DNA of 64,000 nt from Agrobacterium tumefaciens (GTDB taxonomy: Bacteria; Pseudomonadota; Alphaproteobacteria; Rhizobiales; Rhizobiaceae). Below, piece after piece: positions 7,085 to 15,878 of the stretch; within the stretch, counting starts at the first letter, position 1, and each line of letters starts with the position of its first letter. The notes under the pieces are model-generated. The model ran no database searches and was not told where the DNA came from. It was given only the letters and a program-made list of their open reading frames with translations. The position numbers and the translations under genes were made by a program. The stretch spans positions 2,120,501-2,184,500 of the forward strand of contig NZ_CP039889.1 in NCBI RefSeq assembly GCF_005221325.1, in the 5' to 3' direction.

Positions 7085-8308
7085 ATGCTGTGCGAAGATT
7101 TCTCCCCCACCCGCCGCGCCGTTCTCGGTGCAACCGGCGCTCTTTTTGCCTGGGCTTTCATGCCGCGTTTTGCCCATGCGGCCTCAGGGCGCGATCCGCG
7201 TTTCGTGACGATCATCCTGCGTGGCGCGCTTGACGGGCTGACTGCCGCTCCACCGGTCGGCGATCCCGATTACGAAGCGCTAAGGCAGCAATTGACGCTG
7301 CGAACGGAAGGCGAAAACCCGGCATTGGCGCTGGATGGATATTTCGCGCTGCATCCTTCGCTGCGCAATTTCCAGCGGCTCTACCGCAAGGGTGAGGCGG
7401 CCGTGGTGCATGCCAGCGCCACCGGTTATCGTGACCGGTCCCACTTTGACGGACAGGATGTGCTCGAATCCGGTTTTGCGACACCCGGCCATGTCGAAAG
7501 CGGCTGGCTCAACCGGCTGCTGGAGCAGATGCCGGCGGGAGAAACGATCAATCCCGCCGCCGGCGACCGGGTAAGCGGGCTTGCCATCGGGGCCAGCGCA
7601 CCACTCGTCATTCGTGGCAAGGCACCGATCCTCGGATGGGCGCCTTCGGTGCTCAGACCCGCCGATGGCGATCTCGCCCCCCGGCTTGCCGATCTCTATG
7701 GCCAGACGGACCCGATGCTCGCCGCCCTGTTGGCGGAAGGTGTGGAGACCGGCAGGATCGCATCGGGTGTCGACATCAAGGCGCGCGGTGGCCCCGGTGA
7801 TCCGCAGGGAATGGAGCAGATGGCGCGTGGCGCGGCACGGCTGATTGCCCATCCGGAAGGCCCCCGTGTGGCAGCGCTCGCCTTCGAGGGCTGGGATACC
7901 CATGCGCAGGAGGTCGATCGCCTCGCCAAGCTCTTGTCCGGTCTCGATAATGCCCTTGCGGCTTTCGAACAGGAGCTGGGGCCGGTCTGGAAGGATACGG
8001 TGATCCTCGTGGCGACGGAATTTGGCCGCACCGCACGCATCAACGGCACAGAAGGGACAGATCACGGCACCGCCACCACCGCCTTTCTGGCCGGTGGCAG
8101 CATCCGCGGCGGCCGTGTTATCGCCGATTGGCCGGGCCTGAAGGAAGCGCAACTGCGTGACGGCCGCGACCTTGCCGCGACCACCGATCTACGCGCCGTC
8201 ATCAAAGGGCTCGCCATCGATCATCTTGGCGCAAGCGCCGGAACCCTGGACAAGCTTGTGTTTCCCGGATCTGATCTCATCCGTCCCCTGAAGGGCCTGA
8301 TCGCCTGA
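7085..8308 (+). CDS. DUF1501 family protein, Tat-exported
   Basis: 407-residue DUF1501 protein, a family related in fold to alkaline phosphatase/sulfatase-like proteins but without a settled activity. The N-terminus carries a twin-arginine signal: SPTRRAVLGATGALFAWAF, with a cleavage-type AHA near residue 33. Typical blocks are FVTIILRGALDGLTAAPP, GYRDRSHFDGQDVLESG and VATEFGRTARINGTEGTDHG. The ATG at 7085 gives the Tat signal at the N-terminus; the frame is open upstream into the DUF1800 gene, which I do not count as coding. It is co-transcribed with the DUF1800 gene and probably exported folded to the periplasm. Confidence 0.87.
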   Translation: MLCEDFSPTRRAVLGATGALFAWAFMPRFAHAASGRDPRFVTIILRGALDGLTAAPPVGDPDYEALRQQLTLRTEGENPALALDGYFALHPSLRNFQRLYRKGEAAVVHASATGYRDRSHFDGQDVLESGFATPGHVESGWLNRLLEQMPAGETINPAAGDRVSGLAIGASAPLVIRGKAPILGWAPSVLRPADGDLAPRLADLYGQTDPMLAALLAEGVETGRIASGVDIKARGGPGDPQGMEQMARGAARLIAHPEGPRVAALAFEGWDTHAQEVDRLAKLLSGLDNALAAFEQELGPVWKDTVILVATEFGRTARINGTEGTDHGTATTAFLAGGSIRGGRVIADWPGLKEAQLRDGRDLAATTDLRAVIKGLAIDHLGASAGTLDKLVFPGSDLIRPLKGLIA

Positions 8309-8398
8309 GACCTGGTCGTCTTGGGGACGGGCCCTTCATGTTCCTGTTGCAATAGTGTCTGATATCCACCCAGTGCCGACGAGTCGCCGCGGCACGGT

Positions 8399-9628
8399 AT
8401 GGAGAGAGACGTGGCATCGCAGGAACGTGAAGGTAAAAGAGCGCCGCAGGGCACGCCAAGCGAGGTTTTCGCAGCCTTCCTGAAGCTCGGGGTCACCTCC
8501 TTCGGCGGCCCCATCGCCCATCTCGGTTATTTCCGCGACGAACTGGTCGTGCGGCGCAAATGGATCGACGAGGCTGGTTATGCCGATCTCGTGGCGCTCT
8601 GCCAGTTTCTGCCCGGCCCGGCCTCCAGCCAGGTGGGGTTTGCGCTGGGGCTGCTCAGGGCAGGGCCGCTCGGTGCACTGGCGGCTTGGGCGGCATTCAC
8701 TTTGCCATCGGCCATTCTCCTCGTTCTTTTCGCCATGGTCGCCGCTTCGATCGAAGGGCCGGTCGGCACCGGTCTGTTGCACGGATTGAAGATCGTCGCC
8801 GTCGCCGTGGTGGCGCAGGCCGTGTGGGGCATGGCGAAAAGCCTTGCTCCGGATCGTCAGCGTGCCAGCATTGCGCTTGCCGGCATCGTCTGCGTGGTGT
8901 TCGTCGCGGGCGCCTTCGGGCAGGTTCTGGCGCTTGGCCTTGGCGCATTCGCCGGGCTTGTCTTCTGTCGCTCCGGTGCCGTGGGACAGGCCACTCACCT
9001 GAGCTTCCGGGTGTCGAAAAGCGTCGGATATGGTGCACTTGCCACCTTCGCCCTGCTTCTCGGCTTTCTGCCGTTGCTTTCGGCAGAGGCGTCGTCACAG
9101 GGCATCTCCCTGTTTGACGCTTTTTATCGCGCCGGCGCGCTCGTTTTCGGCGGCGGTCATGTGGTGCTGCCGCTGCTGCAATCGGAAGTCGTCGCGACCG
9201 GCTGGGTCACGAAAGACGCTTTTATTGCCGGTTATGGCGCGACGCAGGCGGTGCCCGGCCCGCTCTTCACCTTCGCCGCCTATATCGGTGCGGTGGTGGG
9301 CCCGCAGCCTAACGGCATTGTGGGTGCGGCGATCGCTCTTGTCGCGATCTTCCTGCCGGGCATGCTGCTGCTCGTCGGCGCTCTTCCCTTATGGGAAGGT
9401 TTCCGCAAACACCTGACGGTGCAGGCCGCCATGCGCGGGGCAAACGCCGCCGTCGTCGGCATTCTCGGTGCCGCCCTTTATGATCCGGTGTGGACGAGCG
9501 CGATCTTCACGCCGAAGGATTTTACCCTTGCGCTAACCGGCTTCATCCTGCTGACGGTGTGGAAAACGCCGCCATGGGCCGTGGTCCTGCTCTGCGCAGT
9601 CGGCGGCGTTCTGCTCGCCTTGCTGTGA
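8399..9628 (+). CDS. chrA: Chromate efflux transporter ChrA
   Basis: 409-residue two-domain (long-chain) chromate ion transporter, which exports chromate from the cytoplasm. Both repeat halves show family signatures. The first half has FLKLGVTSFGGPIAHLGYFR and ALCQFLPGPASSQ (residues about 25-80). The second half has ALVFGGGHVVLPLL and GYGATQAVPGPLFTFAAYIGA (about 250-300). There are about ten hydrophobic segments. It stands 90 bp after the DUF1501 gene and may have its own promoter; I found no copy of the ECF promoter pattern in that gap. No ChrB regulator is adjacent. Confidence 0.9.
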   Translation: MERDVASQEREGKRAPQGTPSEVFAAFLKLGVTSFGGPIAHLGYFRDELVVRRKWIDEAGYADLVALCQFLPGPASSQVGFALGLLRAGPLGALAAWAAFTLPSAILLVLFAMVAASIEGPVGTGLLHGLKIVAVAVVAQAVWGMAKSLAPDRQRASIALAGIVCVVFVAGAFGQVLALGLGAFAGLVFCRSGAVGQATHLSFRVSKSVGYGALATFALLLGFLPLLSAEASSQGISLFDAFYRAGALVFGGGHVVLPLLQSEVVATGWVTKDAFIAGYGATQAVPGPLFTFAAYIGAVVGPQPNGIVGAAIALVAIFLPGMLLLVGALPLWEGFRKHLTVQAAMRGANAAVVGILGAALYDPVWTSAIFTPKDFTLALTGFILLTVWKTPPWAVVLLCAVGGVLLALL

Positions 9629-9637
9629 TAGTGGCGG

Positions 9638-10516
9638 TCACGCCGTCCCGATGGTCTCGAACAGCCAGTCGGAAAAGGCCTGCATGGCTGATGTCTGCGG
9701 TTTCGATTGCAGGCGGGTCAGCCAGTAGCTTCCAAGCGAGATGGTGACGGGAAAGGGCTGCATGACCGCGCCCGACGCCAGATGCCGCGAAAACATCGAT
9801 GGCGGCGCGAGCGCCACGCCCAGCCCCTGAAGCGCCGCTTCCATCATGCCGAGCGACGTGTCGAAGACGATACCGGCATTCACCTGCGCCGCCGGTGAAA
9901 CGCCCGCCGCGGCAAACCATGTGCTCCACTCATCGGCGCGATAGCTGCGCAGCAATGTTGCATCCATCAGGTCGGCGGGCTCTTTCAGCATTTCCGCCAG
10001 TTTCGGCGTGCAGAGCGGCGAAAGCGGCGCCTCGAACAGCCGGAAGGCATCGGTGCCATGCCAGGAGCCCTGGCCGAAACGAATGGCGAAATCCAACCCC
10101 TCCGCCGCCATGTCCACCCGGTTGTTGTTGGTGGAAACCCTGACATCGATAAACGGATGCCGCTTTTGAAATGCCGCCAGCCGTGGCAGCAGCCAGCCGA
10201 CGGCGAAGGTGCCCACGACGCCAAGAAACAGCAATTCGCGCACCTGTCCGGCCTCGATCCGGTCGAGCGTCGTCGCCATCTGGTCGAAGGAACTGGTCAC
10301 CGTTGGCAACAGGGCCTCACCTTCGGCGGTGATCTTCAAGCCGCGCGGAAGCCGCTGGAAAAGGGCCACACCGAGCCGCTTTTCCAGCCCTTTCACCTGT
10401 TGGCTCACAGCCGCCTGCGTCACGCAGAGTTCAATGGCCGCGCGGGTGAAGCTCAGGTGCCGGGCGGACGCCTCGAAGGCTCGCAGACCGTTTAAGGGAA
10501 GAAATTGCCGAACCAT
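9638..10516 (-). CDS. ampR: LysR-type regulator, AmpR/GcvA-like
   Basis: 292-residue LysR-family regulator with an N-terminal helix-turn-helix (LSFTRAAIELCVTQAAVSQQVKGLEKRLG, residues 21-50) and a C-terminal effector domain. It is divergent from the class C beta-lactamase gene, the classical ampR-ampC layout, so it probably controls ampC in response to cell-wall muropeptides. The sequence around residues 95-125 (VGTFAVGWLLPRLAAFQ) fits the AmpR/GcvA subgroup. The symbol rests on context and subgroup resemblance. It converges with chrA, whose stop is 9 bp away. Confidence 0.82.
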   Translation of the reverse strand: MVRQFLPLNGLRAFEASARHLSFTRAAIELCVTQAAVSQQVKGLEKRLGVALFQRLPRGLKITAEGEALLPTVTSSFDQMATTLDRIEAGQVRELLFLGVVGTFAVGWLLPRLAAFQKRHPFIDVRVSTNNNRVDMAAEGLDFAIRFGQGSWHGTDAFRLFEAPLSPLCTPKLAEMLKEPADLMDATLLRSYRADEWSTWFAAAGVSPAAQVNAGIVFDTSLGMMEAALQGLGVALAPPSMFSRHLASGAVMQPFPVTISLGSYWLTRLQSKPQTSAMQAFSDWLFETIGTA

Positions 10517-10650
10517 TCAAGACCTAGATTTTCTTGTGTCTCCTCCGAGATATCATGGTTTGTTCGTGCAATGTAGGGCGGTTAAACGTCTTTTCGCTGG
10601 GGATGGCGGACACGCCGAAAATCCACCTGAGGTTTTGGAGAACGCGAAAG
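10517..10650. promoter_or_regulatory. Divergent ampR-ampC control region
   Basis: The 134 bp between the two divergent start codons must hold the promoters of both genes and the AmpR site. I could not identify a confident LysR box. GGAG at 10637-10640 is the likely ribosome binding site for ampC. Confidence 0.5.
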
Positions 10651-11808
10651 ATGAAATTTAATCGCAGACATATCGCACTGGCTGCCCTGGTCTCGACGGG
10701 CCTCGTCACGCAGGCTTCTGCCGCCGATGACGCCAGGCTGAAAGCGATAACGGATGCCGCAATCAAACCCGTCATGGAGAAAAACGGCATTCCGGGTCTG
10801 GCCGTCGGTATCAGCATCAACGGCGAAAACCATATCTTCACCTATGGCGTCCTCTCCAGGAGCACGGAAAAGCCCGTCACCCCGCAGACGCTGTTCGAAC
10901 TCGGCTCCATCTCCAAGACCTTCACGGTCACCCTCAGCACCTATGCGGAACTGAATGGCCAGCTGTCACTGTCCGGTAAGGTCAGCGACTATCTTCCATC
11001 CATGAAGGGAAGACCTTTCGGCGATGTCGCGCTGATGCATCTCGGCACCCATACCGCCGGTGGCTTTCCCATTCAGGTGCCTGACAAGGTGAAGACGGAA
11101 CAGCAGCTGATGGCCTATCTCAGGGCCTGGAAACCCTCATATAAGGCCGGCACCCACAGAAGTTATGCCAATCCCAGCATCGGCATGCTCGGCTATATCA
11201 CCGCAAAGGCGATGGGGCAGGGGTTCGATGACGCCATGCAGGACACGCTTTTTCCCGCGCTTGGGCTGAAGAACACCTTCACCGTGGTGCCCAAGGCGAA
11301 GATGGATGATTATGCGCAGGGCTATAAAAGAAACGGCGAACCGGCCCGCGTAACACCGGCCGTTCTTTCCTCGGAAGCCTATGGCGTCAAATCGACGGCG
11401 GAGGACATGATCCGCTTCGTTAACGCAAATATGGGTCTGGAGAAGTTGGACGGAAAAATCCAGCAGGCCGTCACTAATACCCATACGGGATATTTCAGCG
11501 TCGGCGCCATGACACAGGACATGGTCTGGGAACAATATTCCCATCCGGCACCGCTGAAGACACTGAGGGACCTGAATGCCGGCGCCCTCCTGAAGACGGT
11601 GCCGGTTTCCGAAATATCACCACCGATGAAACCGCGCGCGGACGTCTTCATCAACAAGACCGGCTCCACCAATGGTTTCGGCGCTTATGTGGCGTTCGTA
11701 CCCAGGGAGAAATTGGGCATCGTCATTCTGGCCAATAAAAACTATCCCAATGAGGAGCGGGTCTCTGCCGCTTATGAGATTTTGACGGCGCTCGAAAAGG
11801 CGGAATAA
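10651..11808 (+). CDS. ampC: Class C beta-lactamase AmpC
   Basis: Periplasmic serine beta-lactamase (385 aa precursor) that hydrolyses cephalosporins and penicillins. A Sec signal peptide covers residues 1-24 and ends QASA-AD. Class C motifs are all present: S86-x-x-K89 (GSISK), Y172-A-N174 (RSYANPSIGML) and K336-T-G338 (INKTGSTNGFGAY). The ATG at 10651 has GGAG upstream and starts the signal peptide; the frame is open further upstream to 10534. The residues needed for catalysis are intact, so the enzyme should be active. Regulation is probably by the divergent AmpR. Confidence 0.95.
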   Translation: MKFNRRHIALAALVSTGLVTQASAADDARLKAITDAAIKPVMEKNGIPGLAVGISINGENHIFTYGVLSRSTEKPVTPQTLFELGSISKTFTVTLSTYAELNGQLSLSGKVSDYLPSMKGRPFGDVALMHLGTHTAGGFPIQVPDKVKTEQQLMAYLRAWKPSYKAGTHRSYANPSIGMLGYITAKAMGQGFDDAMQDTLFPALGLKNTFTVVPKAKMDDYAQGYKRNGEPARVTPAVLSSEAYGVKSTAEDMIRFVNANMGLEKLDGKIQQAVTNTHTGYFSVGAMTQDMVWEQYSHPAPLKTLRDLNAGALLKTVPVSEISPPMKPRADVFINKTGSTNGFGAYVAFVPREKLGIVILANKNYPNEERVSAAYEILTALEKAE

Positions 11809-11833
11809 CGCGATACGCCCTTTCGATGTCTTT

Positions 11834-11870
11834 GTTTTGGCGCTGGAGATGATTGCTCCTGCGCCAAAAC
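11834..11870. terminator. Strong hairpin after ampC
   Basis: GTTTTGGCGC at 11834-11843 pairs perfectly with GCGCCAAAAC at 11861-11870. Inside it GGAG pairs with CTCC, with one T-T mismatch between the two stems. No T-run follows on the plus strand, so it may be a non-canonical terminator or an mRNA-stabilising hairpin. Confidence 0.55.
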
Positions 11871-12065
11871 GCGTAACGGTGGGAAACGATCCTATCCCCA
11901 TGACAGCGGCCGGCAATCGCGCTAACCGGGAAAAGATGCGCCGGCAACCGATTCGGTCTCGGGCGACGGGCGCAAATCACAAAGAGCAGATCTTTTTTGC
12001 ACGGCTACGAACCGGGACGGGAAAGCCCGGAAGATGCATGCCGGGCACTTCCTGGGGGGACGACG

Positions 12066-13388
12066 ATGAGCGATACAGGTGGTTATTTTCCTCGCTGGCG
12101 GCTGAAAACCGAAGGGCGCATCATGCCGGACGAGCGTTTGCCCGCCGGGCAAACAGCGGTGCTTGGGTTGCAGCATGTGGTGGCCATGTTCGGTTCCACC
12201 GTTCTTGCGCCGCTGATCATGGGCTTCGATCCCAACGTCTCCATTCTGTTTTCTGGCATCTCGACGCTGATCTTCTTCATCGCCGTCGGCGGGCGTGTGC
12301 CGAGCTATCTCGGTTCGTCCTTTGCTTTCATCGGTCCCGTGCTGGTGGCGACGGGGGCGGCCGCGGGTGCGGCCAGCCCTAATATCGCGCTGGCACTCGG
12401 CGGCATCATCGCGGCCGGCGTGCTTTATGCGCTGATCGGCGTCATCGTTATGATTGTCGGCCATAACTGGATCGAAAAACTGATGCCGCCGGTTCTGACC
12501 GGCGCTATCGTCGCCGCAATCGGTCTCGTGCTCGCACCCATTGCGATCGCAAGCGCCTCAGGCACCGGTCCGGGCAATCCCGATGGCGACCAGCTGTCGC
12601 GCTGGATTGCGATTTTGACGGTGATGTCGGTCGGTGCGATCGCTGTCTATGCGCCCGGCATGGCGCGTCGGCTGCCCATTCTTCTCGGCGGCGCGATTGC
12701 CTATCTCGCCTATGTCGTGCTCGCAAACGGCTACGGTCTCGGCAAGCCCGTCGATTTTGCAGGCGTTGCGGCTGCATCCTGGTTCGGATTGCCGACCTTC
12801 ACCACGCCGGTGTTTTCCGCACCCGCGATTGCCCTGATCGCCCCGGTCGTCGTCATTCTGGTCGCGGAAAATCTCGGGCATATCAAGGCGATCGGTGCGA
12901 TGACCGGCCGCAATCTCGATCCCTATCTCGGCCGCGCCTTTATCGGTGACGGCATCGCGACGATCTTTTCCGGCGCCTTCGGCGGCACCGGCATGACAAC
13001 CTACGCCGAAAACATGGGCGTCATGGCGATCACCCGCATCTTCTCGACGCTCGTCTTTGTCGTCGCGGCGCTGGTCGCCATCATCCTCGGCTTCTCACCG
13101 AAATTCGGCGCACTCATCCAGACGATACCGGGACCGGTCATCGGCGGCCTGTCGGTGGTGGTCTTCGGCCTGATCGCGGCGACCGCAGGGCGCATCTGGG
13201 TGGAAAACAAGGTGGATTTCTCCGAACCGCGCAACCTCATCACCGTGGGCATCGCGCTGGTTCTGGGTGCCGGCAACTTCAAGCTCAATGTCGCCGGCTT
13301 CACGCTGGATGGCATCGGCACGGCGACAATCGGTGCGATTGTCTTTTACCATCTACTGGGTCTCGGCAAAGCGGCGCAGGGCAAGTGA
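12066..13388 (+). CDS. Uracil/pyrimidine permease, RutG/UraA type (NCS2)
   Basis: 440-residue nucleobase:cation symporter-2 carrier in the inner membrane with about 12-14 membrane segments. The start (FPRWRLKTEGRIMPDERLPAGQTAVLGLQHVVAMFGSTVL) and VAENLGHIKAIGAMTGRNLDPYLGRAFIGDG closely follow E. coli RutG. Family residues in the substrate region (GGTGMTTYAENMGVMAITR) are intact. The ATG at 12066 is preceded by GGGGGA; the upstream open frame to 11997 lacks a comparable site. No other rut genes are adjacent, so it may serve general uracil uptake rather than the Rut pathway. Confidence 0.87.
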   Translation: MSDTGGYFPRWRLKTEGRIMPDERLPAGQTAVLGLQHVVAMFGSTVLAPLIMGFDPNVSILFSGISTLIFFIAVGGRVPSYLGSSFAFIGPVLVATGAAAGAASPNIALALGGIIAAGVLYALIGVIVMIVGHNWIEKLMPPVLTGAIVAAIGLVLAPIAIASASGTGPGNPDGDQLSRWIAILTVMSVGAIAVYAPGMARRLPILLGGAIAYLAYVVLANGYGLGKPVDFAGVAAASWFGLPTFTTPVFSAPAIALIAPVVVILVAENLGHIKAIGAMTGRNLDPYLGRAFIGDGIATIFSGAFGGTGMTTYAENMGVMAITRIFSTLVFVVAALVAIILGFSPKFGALIQTIPGPVIGGLSVVVFGLIAATAGRIWVENKVDFSEPRNLITVGIALVLGAGNFKLNVAGFTLDGIGTATIGAIVFYHLLGLGKAAQGK

Positions 13389-13436
13389 CGCTGAGGGACA
13401 AAGCAATAGGTTGAGAGGGCAGGCGTAGTCGGTCGG

Positions 13437-13820
13437 CTAGTGAGGATTGCTAGCAGCCATGTGGACCGAGGCGCCCGCCTTCTGAGCCGCAGCCAACAAT
13501 CGTTTGTCTCTTGTCCACAAGCTCACGCGCCGGTCGAGAAGCGTGGAAGCCAATAGGTGCGCATCCGTATAGCCAATTCCCATGCTGAATATTGAATAAC
13601 GGTCGATGAAAGTCATGACTTCATCATGAGTTGCAACCACTGTTTCACGCTGTGCCTGCAGAAACCCTATCACGGCCTCGCGGTCTCGAAGACTTCCCAG
13701 CGCAAGTTCACCGATAATGAACGGATGGCAAAGCAGCCTGTCATTCTCGATGATCTCACGTAATTCCACGTTCCTTTGGCGAAAATGATCAATCCACACT
13801 GACGTGTCAACGAGGATCAC
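13437..13820 (-). CDS. vapC: VapC-type PIN-domain toxin
   Basis: 127-residue PIN-domain ribonuclease, probably the toxin of a type II pair. Acidic metal-binding residues are seen in MILVDTSVWIDHF (D5), in GELALG (Glu near residue 39) and in IGYTDAHLLAS and WTRDKRLL (Asp). VapC toxins cleave tRNA or rRNA when released from the antitoxin. Its start overlaps the stop of the upstream antitoxin gene by 4 bp. No other gene is linked to the pair. Confidence 0.88.
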   Translation of the reverse strand: MILVDTSVWIDHFRQRNVELREIIENDRLLCHPFIIGELALGSLRDREAVIGFLQAQRETVVATHDEVMTFIDRYSIFSMGIGYTDAHLLASTLLDRRVSLWTRDKRLLAAAQKAGASVHMAASNPH

Positions 13821-14017
13821 TTGTTGACGTCACTTCGCTGGCGAGGGGCCGCTTCGGCCTCAGGCATGGAGCCGCCGAGAGCAATCAATCGCTTGCCAGA
13901 CTCGACACGCACAAGTGTCTCCAGTGCCTGGCGGACAAGGGCTGCGGTCTCTTTCGTGCCGGTCAAAGATTTGGCCCGTTCCATGAGCTTGTCATCGAGA
14001 TTGATGGTGGATCGCAT
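13817..14017 (-). CDS. vapB: VapB-type antitoxin
   Basis: 66-residue ribbon-helix-helix-like antitoxin (MRSTINLDDKLMERAKSLTGTKETAALVRQALETL). The N-terminal part binds DNA; the C-terminal tail (EAEAAPRQRSDVNK) would wrap the VapC toxin. This type belongs to the VapB family with a DUF2191-like N-terminus. GGAGA precedes the start. The 14-bp palindrome at 14049-14062, about 31 bp upstream, is a likely autoregulatory operator. Confidence 0.85.
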   Translation of the reverse strand: MRSTINLDDKLMERAKSLTGTKETAALVRQALETLVRVESGKRLIALGGSMPEAEAAPRQRSDVNK

Positions 14018-14048
14018 TGATAATCTCCAGCCTCTATCACTTTAAATA

Positions 14049-14062
14049 GCACCATATGGTGC
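14049..14062. promoter_or_regulatory. Palindromic operator upstream of vapBC
   Basis: GCACCATATGGTGC is a perfect 14-bp palindrome upstream of vapB. VapBC complexes bind palindromes in their own promoter, so this is the best operator candidate. It is AT-centred and stands out from flanking sequence. Confidence 0.6.
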
Positions 14063-14128
14063 GAAAATCTATGCCTGAACGGCCATGATTGAGTATTCTA
14101 TCGCGCCTCTATTCAAGGTATTCCGGAT

Positions 14129-14761
14129 TCAACCCTGACGGCCGGTGGTGCCTTGCTTTCCCGGCCACGCCATCAGCGCCACGTCAACCACGGCCTTCAA
14201 AGTCGCCGTACACGCCCCGTCACAAGCCTGCGCAGACATGCCCTGAATGATGGCGCCATAAAAGCGCGCAAGGGTGTCCGTATCGGTTTGTTCCGGTAGC
14301 TCACCGTCATGGAGGGCGCGATCGAACCGCGCCTTGAGAACCTGTATCGCCCCCTCGCGCAATGCTGCCGTGGCGCGGGCGACGGAGGCGTTTTCTTCCG
14401 AATGCTGGAGAACGGCGGTCGAAACGATGCATCCGCGCGGCTTGTCCGGCTGGGTGTCGCCTTCCGCAATGTCGTAAAGATAAGCGGCGAGCGCCTCGTG
14501 GGCCGGTATTTTCGCCTGCAAGATTCTGGCACGGCGCTCGCTTTGCTGCGCGATATGATGATCGAGCGCCAGCCGGAATAGTTCTTCCTTCGAGCCGAAG
14601 GTCGCATAAAGAGATGGCGGCGTGATCCCCATCGCATGGGTGAGATCCGCTACCGAGGTTCCCTCATATCCCCGTTCCCAGAACAGCCTTGCTGCGATGT
14701 CGAGCCCGATATTCCGATCGAGCAGGCGCGGTCTGCCGCGTTTTCGCGTCGTTTCAGTCAT
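14129..14761 (-). CDS. TetR/AcrR family repressor
   Basis: 210-residue one-component repressor. The helix-turn-helix lies at about residues 27-46 (TSVADLTHAMGITPPSLYATFGSKEELF) and a ligand-binding C-terminal half follows, with a conserved RGCIVSTAVLQHSEE block typical of TetR regulators of SDR and reductase genes. The ATG at 14761 is chosen over a GTG 15 bp upstream; the ATG also abuts a 17-bp repeat that looks like its operator. It is divergent from the SDR gene at 14849 and probably represses both. The inducer is unknown. Confidence 0.87.
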   Translation of the reverse strand: MTETTRKRGRPRLLDRNIGLDIAARLFWERGYEGTSVADLTHAMGITPPSLYATFGSKEELFRLALDHHIAQQSERRARILQAKIPAHEALAAYLYDIAEGDTQPDKPRGCIVSTAVLQHSEENASVARATAALREGAIQVLKARFDRALHDGELPEQTDTDTLARFYGAIIQGMSAQACDGACTATLKAVVDVALMAWPGKQGTTGRQG

Positions 14762-14824
14762 TATTATATCGATCACTATAAAAATGTTGACAGATCATGT
14801 TCGGCTTTTATTATATCGATCGCT
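14761..14824. promoter_or_regulatory. Two 17-bp direct repeats, probable TetR operators
   Basis: TTATTATATCGATCACT (14761-14777) and TTATTATATCGATCGCT (14808-14824) differ at one base and are 47 bp apart. They sit at the two ends of the divergent promoter region, one at the TetR start codon and one 24 bp before the SDR start. Their centre, TATCGATC, is partly palindromic. This position is ideal for repression of both genes. Confidence 0.65.
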
Positions 14825-14848
14825 AGTTAAATCGCAACGGAGAGATCA

Positions 14849-15622
14849 ATGTCTCGGAAACTATCGAACAAAGTCGCCCTCGTAACGGGAAGCTCAAGGG
14901 GCATCGGCCGTGCCGCCGCCCTGGCCTTCGCGAAGGAGGGTGCAGGTCTTATCGGCGTTCACTATGGTGCAAATCCCGATGCCGCAAAGGCAACAGTCCG
15001 GGAGATCGAAGCTCTCGGCTCGAAGGCGGTGGCCCTCAAGGCCGATCTACGCGAGGGTAAAGCGGCGACGGACAGCCTGTGGGAGCAGTTCAAGCAAGCG
15101 TCCATCGCTTTCGCGGGCACACCATCGCTTGATATTCTCGTCAACAATGCGGGTATTGCGCCGGCGACACCGTTGAAGGAGATGACCGAGGCCGCTTTCG
15201 ACGAGTTGATGACGATCAACTTCAAGGCACCCTTCTTCCTCATCCAGACTGTCGCCGACCATCTGCGTGAGAATGGCCGCATCATCAATGTCTCAACCGG
15301 TTTCACCCGCATTGCCGCACCGACGCATCCGGCCTATGCCGCTTCCAAGGGCGCGCTTGAAACGTTGACGCTGGCGCTTGCACCGGAATTCGGTCGGCGC
15401 GGGATTACCGTCAATTCGGTGCTTCCGGGCGTGACGGAAACCGACATGAACGCCGAATGGCTGGCGGCGCCGGAAGCGCGTGCCGGTGCCGAAGCCCTGT
15501 CGGTCTTCTCACGGATCGGCCGTGCCGAGGATATCGCTGACGTCATCACATTCCTCGCCTCCGATGATGCCCGCTGGACGACCGGGCAGATGATCGACGC
15601 GACGGGTGGTGCGCGGATTTGA
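14849..15622 (+). CDS. SDR-family oxidoreductase
   Basis: 257-residue classical short-chain dehydrogenase/reductase with a Rossmann fold. The cofactor motif is TGSSRGIG (residues 13-20), NNAG is present near residue 98, and the active site reads NVSTGFTRIAAPTHPAYAASK, with Ser and the Y-x3-K pair. The YGANPDAAKATVREIEALG segment suggests NADP preference, a weak inference. It is most similar in style to the SDR at 62604-63362, which shares the SGFTRF-like active-site loop. Its likely regulator is the divergent TetR. The substrate is unknown. Confidence 0.88.
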   Translation: MSRKLSNKVALVTGSSRGIGRAAALAFAKEGAGLIGVHYGANPDAAKATVREIEALGSKAVALKADLREGKAATDSLWEQFKQASIAFAGTPSLDILVNNAGIAPATPLKEMTEAAFDELMTINFKAPFFLIQTVADHLRENGRIINVSTGFTRIAAPTHPAYAASKGALETLTLALAPEFGRRGITVNSVLPGVTETDMNAEWLAAPEARAGAEALSVFSRIGRAEDIADVITFLASDDARWTTGQMIDATGGARI

Positions 15623-15878
15623 TTTCAGCAGTTGCCCCGCACGACGCAGTCGTCGGGGCACTTCGCATCTGGTCTGAGGGTGAAAGGCAGCGGGGCGAGA
15701 CGCTGCCCGCCGGAACATCGTGGGGGGGGCTCAGGCCCAGCTCGTGCGTACCGCATGAGCGAGGTCGCGCAACTGATCCTCAAACGGCGGGTGCCGGCAA
15801 AGCCGAGAAAGCGTTGAGACCCGGAACGCCTGCGCGTTCGGTCACCTCTGCCGCCATTGCTGCTTGCCTGACGAGGCG

